Part shown: in pieces, positions 8,870-19,848 of the stretch
How the letters are laid out: each line of letters starts with the position of its first letter
How positions within the stretch are numbered: the first letter of the stretch is position 1
Translations under genes and position numbers: made by a program
Source of the DNA: an uncultured Bacteroides sp.
GTDB taxonomy: Bacteria; Bacteroidota; Bacteroidia; Bacteroidales; Bacteroidaceae
NCBI GenBank assembly: GCA_949285075.1
Contig: CASDXF010000018.1
Span: 1 to 53,353, forward strand
DNA: 53,353 bases
Direction: 5' to 3'
Notes under the pieces: model-generated
Told to the model about the DNA's origin: nothing
What the model saw: only the letters and a program-made list of their open reading frames with translations
The model's database searches: none

Positions 8870-8903
8870 CAAAAAAGCCGGACTGTTTCCCAACAATCCG
8901 ACT
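8870..8903 (-). terminator. Rho-independent terminator of the glutamine synthetase gene
   Basis: On the minus strand AGTCGGATTGTT pairs with AACAGTCCGGCT (12 bp with two G-T pairs, 4-nt loop) and is followed by a run of six T. It lies 48 bp beyond the glutamine synthetase stop. Confidence 0.8.
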
Positions 8904-8950
8904 CCACCAAACAATCTTGTAGAAGATTAGAGTTTATAACCTTCCTTTGG

Positions 8951-11140
8951 CTATCTTATGAATAACAGCTCTCTATATTTAGGAAGTGTCCACATACGGT
9001 CGTCAACAATCAGCTCCAATTTGTCGATGTGATACCGTATCTGCTCCAACATGGGAGCGATGGTGTCGTGGTAAGCCACGGCCTTCTCACGTTCGTTCTC
9101 TATCTTATTCGCCACCTTGCGGGCCTCCACCATAGCGTCTACATGTTCCTTGATGTAGGCCGTACGATCGGCTATCTCGTCGATAATGGCAAGATTCTGC
9201 GCAGAGAGACGAACCGCCTTCTCTTCCGGGAAGATGTTCTTCATCTTATACACATTATCTATCAGCTTACTCTGATACTCGATGGCCACGGGCACGATAT
9301 GGTTCATCACCAAATCGCCCAACACGCGGGCCTCAATCTGTATTTTCTTCGTATAGGTCTCCCACTTCACCTCATTGCGCGCCTCAAGCTCCTTGCGTGT
9401 CATTACGCCCGTCGACTCGAACATCCGTACGCTGTCGGCAGAGAGATATTGGTCGAAGATGACCGGGCAACTCGTCTCACAGTCCAACCCCCTGCGTGCG
9501 GCCTCCTCTTTCCATTCCTCGCTATACCCGTTCCCGTCGAAACGGATAGGCTTGCACTTCTTTATGTATTGGCGAATGACGTGGACAATGGCCGAAATCT
9601 TCGGTTCGCCTCCTTCCATCAACTTGTCTACCTCCTGCTTAAATTCCGTAAGCTGCTCGGCCACCGCCGTGTTCAGGGCAATCATGGCGCTGGCGCAGTT
9701 GGCCTCCGAGCCTACCGCCCTCAGCTCGAAACGGTTGCCTGTGAAGGCGAAGGGAGAGGTACGGTTACGGTCCGTATTGTCAATGAGCAGTTCAGGAATC
9801 TGCGGAATGTCCAACTTCATGCCGTGCTTTCCTCCCAAAGCCACCAGTTCGTCTATCGAGCTGTCCTCCATGTGGTCGAGCACCCGGCTCAACTGCGTCC
9901 CCAAGAAAGAGGAGATGATGGCGGGAGGCGCCTCGTTCGCGCCCAGACGATGAGCGTTGGTCGCGCTCATAATGGAAGCCTTCAGCAACCCGTTATGGCG
10001 ATAGACGGCCATCAGCGTGTTGACCACGAAGGTAATGAAGCGCAGATTCTCCTCGGCGGTTTTTCCCGGAGCCATCAGCAGCACGCCGGTGTCCGTGCCG
10101 AGCGACCAGTTATTATGCTTTCCGGAGCCGTTCACCCCCTTGAACGGCTTCTCGTGCAGCAGCACGCGGAAGCCGTGGGTACGGGCCACCTTACGCATCA
10201 GCGACATGATGAGCATGTTATGGTCAACGGCCAGATTGCACTCCTCGAATATGGGCGCCAACTCAAACTGATTGGGAGCCACCTCATTGTGGCGAGTCTT
10301 CACTGGAATGCCCAGTTCGAGGGCCTGAATCTCCAAGTCTTTCATAAAAGCGGCCACCCGGGTAGGAATAGCGCCGAAGTAGTGGTCTTCGAGCTGCTGG
10401 TTCTTCGACGCTTCATGGCCCATCAGCGTGCGCCCCGTCAGCAACAAGTCGGGACGAGCCGCATACAGTCCTTCGTCTACCAAGAAATATTCCTGCTCCC
10501 ATCCCAAGTAGGCCATCACTTTCTTTACGTCCGGGTCAAAGTAATGACAAACGTCTACGGCGGCCTTGTTCACGGCGCGCAGGGCTTTCAGTAAGGGCGC
10601 CTTATAGTCGAGCGACTCTCCGGTATAGGCGATGAACACGGTAGGTATGCACAGCGTATCGTCGACCACGAACACGGGTGAGGAGGGGTCCCAAGCGCTG
10701 TATCCCCTCGCCTCGAACGTGTTCCGGATACCTCCGTTAGGGAAAGACGAGGCGTCAGGCTCCTGCTGAACGAGCAGCTTGCCCGAGAACTCCTCCATCA
10801 TGCCGCCCTTTCCGTCGTGCTCTACGAAGGCGTCGTGCTTTTCCGCCGTACCCTCGGTCAGCGGCTGAAACCAGTGGGTATAGTGCGTAGCGCCCAGTTC
10901 CATCGCCCAGCGCTTCATGCCTTCCGCCACCTTGTCGGCCACCTCGCGGTCAAGGGCGGCGCCGTTATCCATAGCGTCGACCAATTTATTGTACACCGAA
11001 GTCGGCAGATACTTGAACATCTTCTCCCGGTTGAACACGTACTTCGCGAAATACTCGCTCGGGCGTTCCGAAGGAACCTCCACCTCTTTCGGTTTGGTCT
11101 GGAAAGCTTTTTCCACTACTCTAAATCTCAATTGTGCCAT
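8951..11140 (-). CDS. glnN: Glutamine synthetase type III
   Basis: A 729-residue GS-III enzyme that makes glutamine from glutamate, ammonia and ATP. GS-III is typical of Bacteroides and some cyanobacteria and is much longer than the ~450-470 residues of GS-I. Visible GS-III segments include the N-terminal GS-III domain (about 60-240), HNEVAPNQFELAPIFEECN (near 285), the ATP/metal region KGVNGSGKHNNWSLG (near 335), and the NRTSPFAFTGNRFELRAVG block (near 460). The C-terminal ~200 residues are helical and characteristic of the type. It follows the Amt gene by 64 bp on the same strand, so a P-II - Amt - GS nitrogen operon is likely. It ends in a strong terminator. The long antisense frame at 9029-10594 is a composition artefact. 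Confidence 0.96.
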   Translation of the reverse strand: MAQLRFRVVEKAFQTKPKEVEVPSERPSEYFAKYVFNREKMFKYLPTSVYNKLVDAMDNGAALDREVADKVAEGMKRWAMELGATHYTHWFQPLTEGTAEKHDAFVEHDGKGGMMEEFSGKLLVQQEPDASSFPNGGIRNTFEARGYSAWDPSSPVFVVDDTLCIPTVFIAYTGESLDYKAPLLKALRAVNKAAVDVCHYFDPDVKKVMAYLGWEQEYFLVDEGLYAARPDLLLTGRTLMGHEASKNQQLEDHYFGAIPTRVAAFMKDLEIQALELGIPVKTRHNEVAPNQFELAPIFEECNLAVDHNMLIMSLMRKVARTHGFRVLLHEKPFKGVNGSGKHNNWSLGTDTGVLLMAPGKTAEENLRFITFVVNTLMAVYRHNGLLKASIMSATNAHRLGANEAPPAIISSFLGTQLSRVLDHMEDSSIDELVALGGKHGMKLDIPQIPELLIDNTDRNRTSPFAFTGNRFELRAVGSEANCASAMIALNTAVAEQLTEFKQEVDKLMEGGEPKISAIVHVIRQYIKKCKPIRFDGNGYSEEWKEEAARRGLDCETSCPVIFDQYLSADSVRMFESTGVMTRKELEARNEVKWETYTKKIQIEARVLGDLVMNHIVPVAIEYQSKLIDNVYKMKNIFPEEKAVRLSAQNLAIIDEIADRTAYIKEHVDAMVEARKVANKIENEREKAVAYHDTIAPMLEQIRYHIDKLELIVDDRMWTLPKYRELLFIR

Positions 11141-11204
11141 AATTACTACAAGTTAATTGGTTTACTTATCTTTTTTTGTTATTCATATTTACAGACTTCT
11201 TCCA

Positions 11205-12467
11205 TTAATGGTTGTAGGCCGACTCTCCGTGCTCGTAGATGTCGAGTCCTTCCTCTTCCACGCGCTTGTCTACCCGTATGCCTACCAGACGGTCGGTTAT
11301 CTTGAACAGGATGAAGGTCATCACTGCGCTGAAGACTATGCTCACCACAGTGGCCAACACCTGTACCCACAACTGGTGCCAGTCTCCGTACAGCGCGCCT
11401 TCTACTCCCCCTTCGCCCGATATGAACTGCGTAGCGAACACTCCGGTAAGTATAGAACCGACAATACCGCCTATGCCATGCACGCCGAACGCGTCGAGCG
11501 TATCATCGTATTTCAGCTTCGGCTTGACAACAGCAACCATGTAGAAGCATACGATGGAAGAAATCAGCCCGATAAAGAACGCTCCGAGAATGTCTACCGT
11601 CCCCGCGGCCGGAGTAATGGCCACCAGTCCGGACACGGCTCCGGTGCAGGCGCCTACGGTTGTCGGCTTCTTGTTGTGAATCCAGTCGATGGCCATCCAC
11701 GTTAACGCGGCCACACAGGTTGCCAGATGGGTCACAAGGAAGGCGTTAGAGGCTATGCCGTCGGCCGCCAAGCCGCTGCCGGCGTTGAACCCGAACCATC
11801 CTAACCACAGGAAAGCCGTCCCGATAAAGACGAAGGTAATGTTGTGCGGCATCATGGGATGCCCTACCCGGTAGTCTCTCCTCTTGCCGGCCATGATAGC
11901 CATGACGAGAGCGGATATGCCCGCGTTGATATGCACCACCGTTCCGCCGGCGAAATCGATGGCTCCCATTTGCTGAAGGAATCCTCCGCCCCATACCCAA
12001 TGGGCCATAGGGATATAGACCAACACGTTCCACAGAACGGTGAACACCAGAAAACCGGAGAACTTAACCCGTTCGGCGAAGGCTCCCAATATCAAGGCGG
12101 GAGTGATGATGGCGAACATGCACTGGAACAGAACGAATATCAGTTCCGGAATGTTTCCCGTCGTAAGGGTTGAAGTGGTTATCCCGTTCAGCATTACCTT
12201 ATCGAAGCCTCCTATCACGTAGCTCAGCGGATTGCCGCTGTCCGCCAGACCGGTTCCGAAAACGAAGCTATAGCCAAAGGCAATCCACAGCACGCTTATC
12301 ACGCCGACAATCAGCATACATTGCATGATGACGCTCAATATGTTCTTCTGACGTACCAGTCCGCCGTAAAACAAGGCGATGCCCGGAATAGTCATCAATA
12401 ATACCAATATGGTGGATACAATCACCCATGCGGTGTTTCCTGTATCAAGTAACGCGGTTGTACTCAT
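11205..12467 (-). CDS. amt: Ammonium transporter (Amt family)
   Basis: An 11-helix inner-membrane ammonium channel of 420 residues. The N-terminal region holds PGIALFYGGLVRQKN; the twin pore histidines are visible in GGTVVHINAG (about residue 155) and AFGVHGIGGIVGS (about 305). It ends with a short charged tail, the usual docking surface of P-II. It lies 36-42 bp after the P-II gene and 64 bp before the GS-III gene, the standard glnK-amtB arrangement. The start is ATG 12467; a GTG two codons upstream (12473) is the alternative. It scavenges ammonium when external nitrogen is low and is presumably gated by the adjacent P-II protein. Confidence 0.95.
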   Translation of the reverse strand: MSTTALLDTGNTAWVIVSTILVLLMTIPGIALFYGGLVRQKNILSVIMQCMLIVGVISVLWIAFGYSFVFGTGLADSGNPLSYVIGGFDKVMLNGITTSTLTTGNIPELIFVLFQCMFAIITPALILGAFAERVKFSGFLVFTVLWNVLVYIPMAHWVWGGGFLQQMGAIDFAGGTVVHINAGISALVMAIMAGKRRDYRVGHPMMPHNITFVFIGTAFLWLGWFGFNAGSGLAADGIASNAFLVTHLATCVAALTWMAIDWIHNKKPTTVGACTGAVSGLVAITPAAGTVDILGAFFIGLISSIVCFYMVAVVKPKLKYDDTLDAFGVHGIGGIVGSILTGVFATQFISGEGGVEGALYGDWHQLWVQVLATVVSIVFSAVMTFILFKITDRLVGIRVDKRVEEEGLDIYEHGESAYNH

Positions 12468-12509
12468 AATCACATTATTTTAATCTGTCACACATTCTAT
12501 TCATAACAC

Positions 12510-12866
12510 TCACTTCTCCTGCTCGGCGTTGTACAGGGCGATGTCTCCCCTCTCGCCCGTACGGATTCGGATGGAATCCTCTACCGGAATGACGAAAATG
12601 CGTCCGTCTCCAATCTCTCCCGTGCGCGCGGCCCCCATAATGGCCTGAACGGTCTTTTCTACATTCTTGTCGCGCACGACGATAGAGAGCAATATCCGTT
12701 CTATGGAACTCGTGTCGTACACCACGCCGCGGTAAATGCGGCCTTCGCGAGTCTTGCCGACTCCTCTCACGTCGTAGTAAGAGAACCATTCGATGTCGGC
12801 CTTCAAAAGCGCTTCCTTCACATCCTCGAACCGGGTTCTGCGGATGATGGCTTCAACCTTTTTCAT
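12510..12866 (-). CDS. P-II nitrogen regulatory protein (GlnB/GlnK family)
   Basis: A 118-residue P-II signalling protein that as a trimer senses ATP/ADP and 2-oxoglutarate and binds Amt. The N-terminus MKKVEAIIRRTRFEDVKEAL is typical. The T-loop (about 36-55) reads GVGKTREGRIYRGVVYDTSS; Tyr50 occupies the position of the uridylylated Tyr51 of the enterobacterial proteins, although the surrounding loop is divergent. The B-loop is GAARTGEIGDGRIFV. It is the first gene of a probable P-II - amt - GS-III operon; upstream lies the 23-bp tandem hairpin array at 12979-13138. Confidence 0.95.
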   Translation of the reverse strand: MKKVEAIIRRTRFEDVKEALLKADIEWFSYYDVRGVGKTREGRIYRGVVYDTSSIERILLSIVVRDKNVEKTVQAIMGAARTGEIGDGRIFVIPVEDSIRIRTGERGDIALYNAEQEK

Positions 12867-12978
12867 AACTGTAACTATTTAAATTGACAATACATAAAAT
12901 GTTATCCCACAATCGTTTTTACCTCTCTCTACGGAGGAGGGACCACCCCCTCCCCCGCTCGTATTTTCACAAGAGACG

Positions 12979-13138
12979 TTTGATAACGGCATCAAAGGCC
13001 CTTTGATAGAGTGGACAAAGCTTCTTTGATAACGGTGACAAAGACCTTTTGATAGAGTGGACAAAGCCTCTTTGATAACGGTGACAAAGACCTTTTGACA
13101 GAGGTATCAAAGCCTCTTTGCCGACGGCGCTCAAAAAG
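12979..13138. repeat. 23-bp tandem hairpin array between the porin and P-II genes
   Basis: Seven head-to-tail units of 23 bp (starts at 12979, 13002, 13025, 13048, 13071, 13094, 13117). Each begins TTTGATA (or a variant) and has CAAAG at position 15-19, so each unit can form its own TTTG...CAAA hairpin. Two unit types alternate (TTTGATAACGG.. and TTTGATAGAGTGG..), giving a 46-bp higher-order repeat: 13002-13047 and 13048-13093 differ by one base. The last unit overlaps the porin stop codon. Confidence 0.9.
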
Positions 13139-13853
13139 TCACTCCGCAGACGAAGTAAGCTCCCTCCGTAGCCGGGTTCCAAGTCATTCGCCCGAACAGC
13201 GACAGCGAGTAGCCGTCCGTCACCCTCAGGCTCTTCGACGCTCCCAGAGCCACCTCGGACACCTCGAATCCTCCCGCTCCGGACCTGCCGCCGTCTACGG
13301 CGTTATAGAAATCAGTACCCCATGGAACCGCGCCGACTACCGCCTCCCACTCAAGGCCCCCCAACCGGAAGGGGACGGCCGCGGAGAAGTAAGAAGAATA
13401 AGCGCGCTTTCCACTTGAGGTCAGGCCGTCGTTACCGGCGAAGTTCGTGTACCAGTTGACGGCTACCACGCCAAAGTCGTAACCCACCTGCGCCTCGAAC
13501 ACGTGGTTGGTGTCCGTCGCTCCGTAATGGAAATACCCCGGCCCCTGATTGAACCAATAATCCGTAACGGAAACGCTGAATCCGCCGGTGGCGTAGCCCA
13601 ACGTCAGGTCGAACTCCTTCGTGTCGTCCTTATCAAACCCTACCGAGCCCCATCCGGACAAAGAAAACCCCTTGTAGCTCAGAGAGACGCTAGGCTGTAG
13701 ACTGACGTTTCCCAAATCCTGCCCGCGCCAGATGTAGCCGCTGACCAAATCTACACTAATGTCGGACTCTACCTTTTCTTGCCCCATCAGCGCGACGGGG
13801 AACGACAAGGCTCCAATAAAGAGCACTACGCCTCTTCTTAACTTCCTGTTCAT
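13131..13853 (-). CDS. Putative outer-membrane porin (TorF/MipA-like beta-barrel)
   Basis: A 240-residue exported protein. It begins with a signal peptide (MNRKLRRGVVLFIGALSFP.., cleavage likely after ALMGQ near residue 25). The rest is alternating polar/hydrophobic beta-strand sequence ending in phenylalanine (GAYFVCGVTF), the usual C-terminus of outer-membrane barrels. SGYIWRGQDLG near residue 38 is typical of the TorF-family putative porins. Position upstream of P-II, Amt and GS-III suggests a role in nitrogen-source entry (inference only). The start is ATG 13853, not the longer frame from 13928, because the signal peptide begins there. A -7 box lies at 13926-13933. Confidence 0.75.
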   Translation of the reverse strand: MNRKLRRGVVLFIGALSFPVALMGQEKVESDISVDLVSGYIWRGQDLGNVSLQPSVSLSYKGFSLSGWGSVGFDKDDTKEFDLTLGYATGGFSVSVTDYWFNQGPGYFHYGATDTNHVFEAQVGYDFGVVAVNWYTNFAGNDGLTSSGKRAYSSYFSAAVPFRLGGLEWEAVVGAVPWGTDFYNAVDGGRSGAGGFEVSEVALGASKSLRVTDGYSLSLFGRMTWNPATEGAYFVCGVTF

Positions 13854-13925
13854 AACTCCAAAATTTAAAAACGCAATATGATAGTAAAACAAAACAATAG
13901 AATGTCTTTTTGTTTTTATCCGATG

Positions 13926-13933
13926 CAAAATTA
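13926..13933 (-). promoter_or_regulatory. -7 promoter box of the porin gene (TAATTTTG)
   Basis: A perfect TAnnTTTG match on the minus strand, 72 bp upstream of the ATG at 13853. It lies inside the longer frame from 13928, supporting the shorter start. Confidence 0.55.
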
Positions 13934-14065
13934 TATCCTTTTGATTAAATAAAAGCCATACAAATAGACAAAATGTTATTCAAATACACGGCAAGTTTCA
14001 TTTTATCTGCATTTACAGATAATCAATTTCATTTTGAAAGAAAAACACAGAGTCCACCTTACACT

Positions 14066-14158
14066 ATGAAACAAGTACGCAGACTGATTATTCGCGTGTT
14101 CCGACGCTCATCGAGGAGTAAACCCAAAGCCCATCGGCCTGTCTGCCCCGCTCCTTGA
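14066..14158 (+). CDS. Possible 30-residue cationic peptide
   Basis: A small open frame encodes a 30-residue peptide rich in arginine and lysine (MKQVRRLIIRVFRRSSRSKP as its first 20 residues) with a proline-containing tail. About a third of its residues are Arg or Lys. A weak -7 box (TCATTTTG, 14029-14036) precedes it; no ribosome-binding site is evident. It stands alone on the plus strand between minus-strand genes. No family is recognised. It may be a real short peptide or a chance frame; the longer in-frame start at 13973 is less convincing. Confidence 0.25.
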   Translation: MKQVRRLIIRVFRRSSRSKPKAHRPVCPAP

Positions 14159-14184
14159 GGGCCGGCGGTCCGTATTGTCCGCAT

Positions 14185-14720
14185 CATAAAAATGTGCTGT
14201 TTTTAAGATTCTCTCCCCAAAAAGACTCGCTGAATTTTTCGTTTTAGACGGACAAAACGCATAAACGCCGCGTAAAATCCGCGTATTTCCGGATAAACGC
14301 CACGTAGAAAAGCCTCATAGAAGCGGTTGGGAAAGGAAATCCGGCATGAGCCACAGCCCTATTTCTCGCGAGGCGCCGCCCTTCCTGTCGCGAGCCGCAG
14401 GGCTTTCCCTCAAACGGCTTACGCCTTTCCCCCATTTCCGGAAGAGATTTCGCGCCTTTTCAACTCTAACTTTCCAAAAATTCTGAAGCGGAAGAAAATA
14501 TCCTTTTTATATTAGAAAAGGCGATAAGCAAGCAGAAAGAAACGAATTTAGACGGAACAGAGTCGGAAAGACGGATATATTCGTCATTTTCGACCACGCT
14601 GAATTTCGCTAACGCCTCAACGCCGCGTTCTTTTCGTCCGAGCCGCACCCCGGCCCGAATTATCGCGGTATAGAGGCGTCAGGATGTTCCGTTTTTCAGA
14701 ATGGTCTGTTTTTAAGATGT
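14185..14720 (-). repeat. Composite intergenic repeat, copy 2 (A core + B part)
   Basis: Minus-orientation copy in the gap downstream of trmD. Reading in the trmD direction, the A core (14720 down to 14599) starts CATCTTAAAAACAGACCAT and contains GCGATAATTC, GAAAAGAACGCGGCG and GCGAAATTCAG. Its TGACGCCTCTATACCGCG arm is complementary to the CGCGGCGTTGAGGCGTTA arm. The B part carries GGCGCGAAATCTCTTCCGG, three 22-nt units (14348-14413), and ends AATCTTAAAAACAGCACAT. It fills the gap; no coding frame is supported. Confidence 0.8.
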
Positions 14721-14732
14721 GCCGCTTCCCCG

Positions 14733-15410
14733 TCACTCTCCAAGCAAGTCCGGCCTCAACCTCCGCGTCCGCTCTAAGGATTGCTGCAATTCCCACTCCT
14801 TAATCTTCGCCTCGTGTCCTGACAATAAGACATCCGGCACCTTCCATCCCTTATAGTCGGCGGGACGGGTATATACGGGGGCGGCCAACAGATTGTCCTG
14901 AAACGAGTCGGACAGCGCCGACTGCTCGTCGGAAATGACTCCGGGAATGATGCGCACTATCGCGTCCGCCATCACCGCGGCGGCCAGTTCCCCGCCCGTC
15001 AGCACATAGTCGCCTATGCTGACTTCCCGGGTAATCAGGTGCTCCCTGATGCGGTAGTCTATCCCCTTGAAGTGTCCGCAAAGGATAATGAGGTTCCGGG
15101 CCAGCGAGAGGCTGTTGGCCATCGGCTGATTGAACCGCTCCCCGTCCGGGGTAGTAAAGATGACCTCGTCGTAGTCCCGCTCGCTTTTCAGGTGATTGAT
15201 GCAACGCTCTATGGGCTCAATCTTCATCACCATGCCGGCGAATCCCCCGAAAGGATAGTCGTCCACGCGGCGGTACTTGTCCAGCGTATAGTCGCGGAGG
15301 TTGTGGACGCGTATCTCCGCAAGTCCTTTGTCTTGAGCCCTTTTCATGATGGAGCAGTTGAAGAAGCCCTCTATCATCTCGGGCAGTACGGTTATTATAT
15401 CAATGCGCAT
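14733..15410 (-). CDS. trmD: tRNA (guanine37-N1)-methyltransferase
   Basis: A 225-residue SPOUT-family methyltransferase that methylates G37 next to the anticodon to prevent frameshifting. The N-terminus [20 protein letters not shown] and the block [17 protein letters not shown] (around 47-63) are family hallmarks. The trefoil-knot AdoMet site is seen in [14 protein letters not shown] (around 109-122) and [14 protein letters not shown] (around 131-144). It is transcribed divergently from ligA, with two facing -7 boxes only ~20 bp apart in the 74 bp gap. Length is normal for the family (~225-245). Confidence 0.96.
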   Translation of the reverse strand: MRIDIITVLPEMIEGFFNCSIMKRAQDKGLAEIRVHNLRDYTLDKYRRVDDYPFGGFAGMVMKIEPIERCINHLKSERDYDEVIFTTPDGERFNQPMANSLSLARNLIILCGHFKGIDYRIREHLITREVSIGDYVLTGGELAAAVMADAIVRIIPGVISDEQSALSDSFQDNLLAAPVYTRPADYKGWKVPDVLLSGHEAKIKEWELQQSLERTRRLRPDLLGE

Positions 15411-15412
15411 AG

Positions 15413-17482
<2,070 letters not shown>

Positions 17483-17499
17483 GATATAAAAAATAATTC

Positions 17500-17507
17500 T
17501 ACTTTTG
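17500..17507 (+). promoter_or_regulatory. -7 promoter box of dapA (TACTTTTG)
   Basis: A perfect TAnnTTTG match in the 59 bp between ligA and dapA, 34 bp before the dapA start. Confidence 0.6.
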
Positions 17508-17541
17508 CAGCAGCAATAATTAAAGACTATAATTAGAAGTC

Positions 17542-18435
17542 ATGATACAGACCAAGTTGAAAGGAATGGGGGTAGCGCTGATTACTCCTTTCAAGGAAGA
17601 TGAGAGCGTTGACTACGACGCCTTAATGCGGTTGGTTGATTACCTTTTGCAAAACAACGCCGATTTCCTGTGCGTATTAGGCACTACCGCCGAAACGCCT
17701 ACGCTGACCGAAGAAGAAAAGCAGAACATCAAGCGCATGGTGATAGAACGCGTAAACGGACGAATCCCTATTCTCTTGGGAGTGGGAGGCAACAATACAC
17801 GGGCCATAGTCAATACGCTAAAGACGGACGACTTCACGGGAGTCGATGCGATACTGTCGGTAGTGCCCTACTACAACAAGCCTTCGCAGGAAGGCATCTA
17901 TCAACACTACAAGGCCATATCCGAGTCAACGGAGCTGCCCATCGTGCTATATAACGTGCCGGGACGGACGGGCGTGAACATGAGCGCCGAGACGACGCTG
18001 CGCATCGCGAATGACTTCAAGAACGTAATCGCCATTAAGGAGGCTTCGGGCAACATTACCCAGATGGACGATATCATCAAGAACAAACCGGAAAACTTCG
18101 ACGTTATCTCGGGAGACGACGGAATCACCTTCCCGCTGATTACACTGGGAGCGGTAGGGGTCATATCCGTCATAGGCAACGCGTTTCCCCGTGAGTTCAG
18201 CCGGATGACGCGCTTGGCGCTTCAGAAAGATTTTGCCAACGCCCTGACGATTCATCATCGGTTCACGGAACTGTTCAAGTTACTGTTCGTTGACGGCAAC
18301 CCCGCCGGAGTGAAGTCTATCCTGCACGCGATGGGCATGATTGAGAACAAGCTGAGGCTGCCGTTAGTGCCCACGCGCATCACTACCTTCGAAGCGATAC
18401 GTAAGGTATTAAATGAGCTGAACATCAAGTGCTAA
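17542..18435 (+). CDS. dapA: 4-hydroxy-tetrahydrodipicolinate synthase
   Basis: A 297-residue aldolase-fold enzyme that condenses aspartate semialdehyde with pyruvate, the first committed step of lysine and meso-DAP synthesis. The Schiff-base lysine is Lys166 in IAIKEASG. Other visible elements are GTTAETPTL (48-56), the active-site tyrosine in VLYNVPGRTG (135-144) and YYNKPSQEG (110-118). It faces dapL across a bidirectional hairpin, so dapA, dapL and dapF form a divided lysine/DAP group. Length is typical. Confidence 0.97.
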   Translation: MIQTKLKGMGVALITPFKEDESVDYDALMRLVDYLLQNNADFLCVLGTTAETPTLTEEEKQNIKRMVIERVNGRIPILLGVGGNNTRAIVNTLKTDDFTGVDAILSVVPYYNKPSQEGIYQHYKAISESTELPIVLYNVPGRTGVNMSAETTLRIANDFKNVIAIKEASGNITQMDDIIKNKPENFDVISGDDGITFPLITLGAVGVISVIGNAFPREFSRMTRLALQKDFANALTIHHRFTELFKLLFVDGNPAGVKSILHAMGMIENKLRLPLVPTRITTFEAIRKVLNELNIKC

Positions 18436-18494
18436 ATTACCCGTCCAAGACGTAAGGAAGGCCTAACGACGGTTCACGACGGACACCAATAAAT

Positions 18495-18553
18495 AATCCT
18501 CTTGTCTTTCCACCCCGAGCGATAAGCGGGGAATACGGAAAAACAAGAGGATT
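18495..18553. terminator. Bidirectional hairpin between dapA and dapL
   Basis: AATCCTCTTGT (18495-18505) pairs with ACAAGAGGATT (18543-18553). An inner CCCCG/CGGGG stem extends the structure. It lies between the convergent 3' ends of dapA and dapL, so it probably stops both. Confidence 0.65.
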
Positions 18554-18574
18554 ACTGTATTTAAGAGGCTTCGG

Positions 18575-19804
18575 CTATACCCGTTTCCGGATACGCTGCA
18601 TGGCTTCCAAACAGTCCTCGCGCCGCCCGAAGGCGGTCAGACGCAAGTAACCTTCTCCACTGGGGCCGAACCCTACGCCGGGAGTGCCAACCACGTTCAT
18701 ATCGTACAGCAAACGGTCGAAGAACTGCCATGAGTTCATGCCCTCGGGAGCCTTCAGCCAAATGTAAGGGGCGTTCACCCCGCCATAGACCTTGAAGCCC
18801 GCCTCAGACAGTCCCTCGCGCATGATGCGGGCGTTCTCCATGTAATAGTCTATCGTCTCCTTCACCTGCCGCTGTCCCTCGGGAGTATAGACCGCCTCAG
18901 CTCCGCGCTGCGTAATGTAGCTCGTGCCGTTGAACTTGGTACACTGGCGACGGTTCCATAAGGGATTAAGGGGAATGCGTTCGCCGTCAATCGTAGCGGC
19001 GGTCACCTCTTTAGGCACTACCGTGTATCCGCAACGCACGCCCGTGAAACCGGCAGTCTTGGAGAAGCTGCGTATCTCGATGGCTACCTTCTTGGCCCCC
19101 CGTATCTCGTAGATGGAGTGAGGCACGTCATCTTCACGGATATAGGCTTCGTAAGCCGCGTCGAACACGATGAGGGTGTCGTTCGCGAGGGCGTAGTCGA
19201 CCCATTTCTTCAGCTGTGCCCGGGTAAGCGTGGTACCCGTCGGATTGTTGGGGTAGCACAGATAGATGAGGTCTACCCGATGGTCGGGAATCTCGGGAAT
19301 GAAGCCGTTCTCGGCGGTGCAGGGGAAGTAGGTGATGTTGTTCCACGAACCGTCCTCGTTCCGCACTCCGGAACGGCCGCACATAATGTTACTGTCCGCA
19401 TAGACGGGATAGACGGGGTCGGTAATGCCCATGCTGTTGTCCCATCGAAGCAGTTCGCCGATGTTGCCGGTATCACTCTTGGCTCCGTCGCTGATAAAAA
19501 CTTCCGAGGGACTGAGCGTGATGCCCCGGGAGGCGAAGTCGTGCTTGATGATGGCCTCTATCAGGAAGGGGTAGCCTTGCTCGGGACCGTATCCCCGGAA
19601 GGTATCGGCGCTCGCCATCTCGTCTACGGCGCGGCGCATCGCCTCGACGCAGGCGGGAGGCAGCGGACGGGTCACGTCGCCAATGCCCAGACTGATAAGA
19701 TTCGCCTTCGGATGAGTTACCTTAAAGGAGTTGACCCGCTTCGCTATGTCCGAGAAGAGATAGCTGCCGGGTAGCTTCAGGAAATGTTCGTTCACTAATG
19801 CCAT
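18575..19804 (-). CDS. dapL: LL-diaminopimelate aminotransferase
   Basis: A 409-residue PLP-dependent fold-type I aminotransferase that converts tetrahydrodipicolinate directly to LL-DAP with glutamate as donor, bypassing the succinylase and acetylase routes. The PLP lysine is Lys249 in [16 protein letters not shown]; other family elements are [13 protein letters not shown] (38-50), [15 protein letters not shown] (104-118) and [10 protein letters not shown] (184-193). It follows dapF by 44 bp on the same strand and so supplies the substrate of that enzyme. Its use of glutamate links it to the neighbouring gltBD. Length matches the ~410 of the family. Confidence 0.96.
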   Translation of the reverse strand: MALVNEHFLKLPGSYLFSDIAKRVNSFKVTHPKANLISLGIGDVTRPLPPACVEAMRRAVDEMASADTFRGYGPEQGYPFLIEAIIKHDFASRGITLSPSEVFISDGAKSDTGNIGELLRWDNSMGITDPVYPVYADSNIMCGRSGVRNEDGSWNNITYFPCTAENGFIPEIPDHRVDLIYLCYPNNPTGTTLTRAQLKKWVDYALANDTLIVFDAAYEAYIREDDVPHSIYEIRGAKKVAIEIRSFSKTAGFTGVRCGYTVVPKEVTAATIDGERIPLNPLWNRRQCTKFNGTSYITQRGAEAVYTPEGQRQVKETIDYYMENARIMREGLSEAGFKVYGGVNAPYIWLKAPEGMNSWQFFDRLLYDMNVVGTPGVGFGPSGEGYLRLTAFGRREDCLEAMQRIRKRV

Positions 19805-19848
19805 ATATTCATGTTTTTAAGTTCTTGATTCTTCTACTTGTCTGGATG

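Noticed and set aside
9029-10594. 521-residue plus-strand open frame antisense to the glutamine synthetase gene
   Set aside because: Composition artefact of a strongly biased GS-III gene; no domain, signal or promoter.
12879-13182. Short minus-strand frames with repeating peptide sequence over the 23-bp array
   Set aside because: They exist only because a 23-bp repeat cycles through three frames; no start signal or family.
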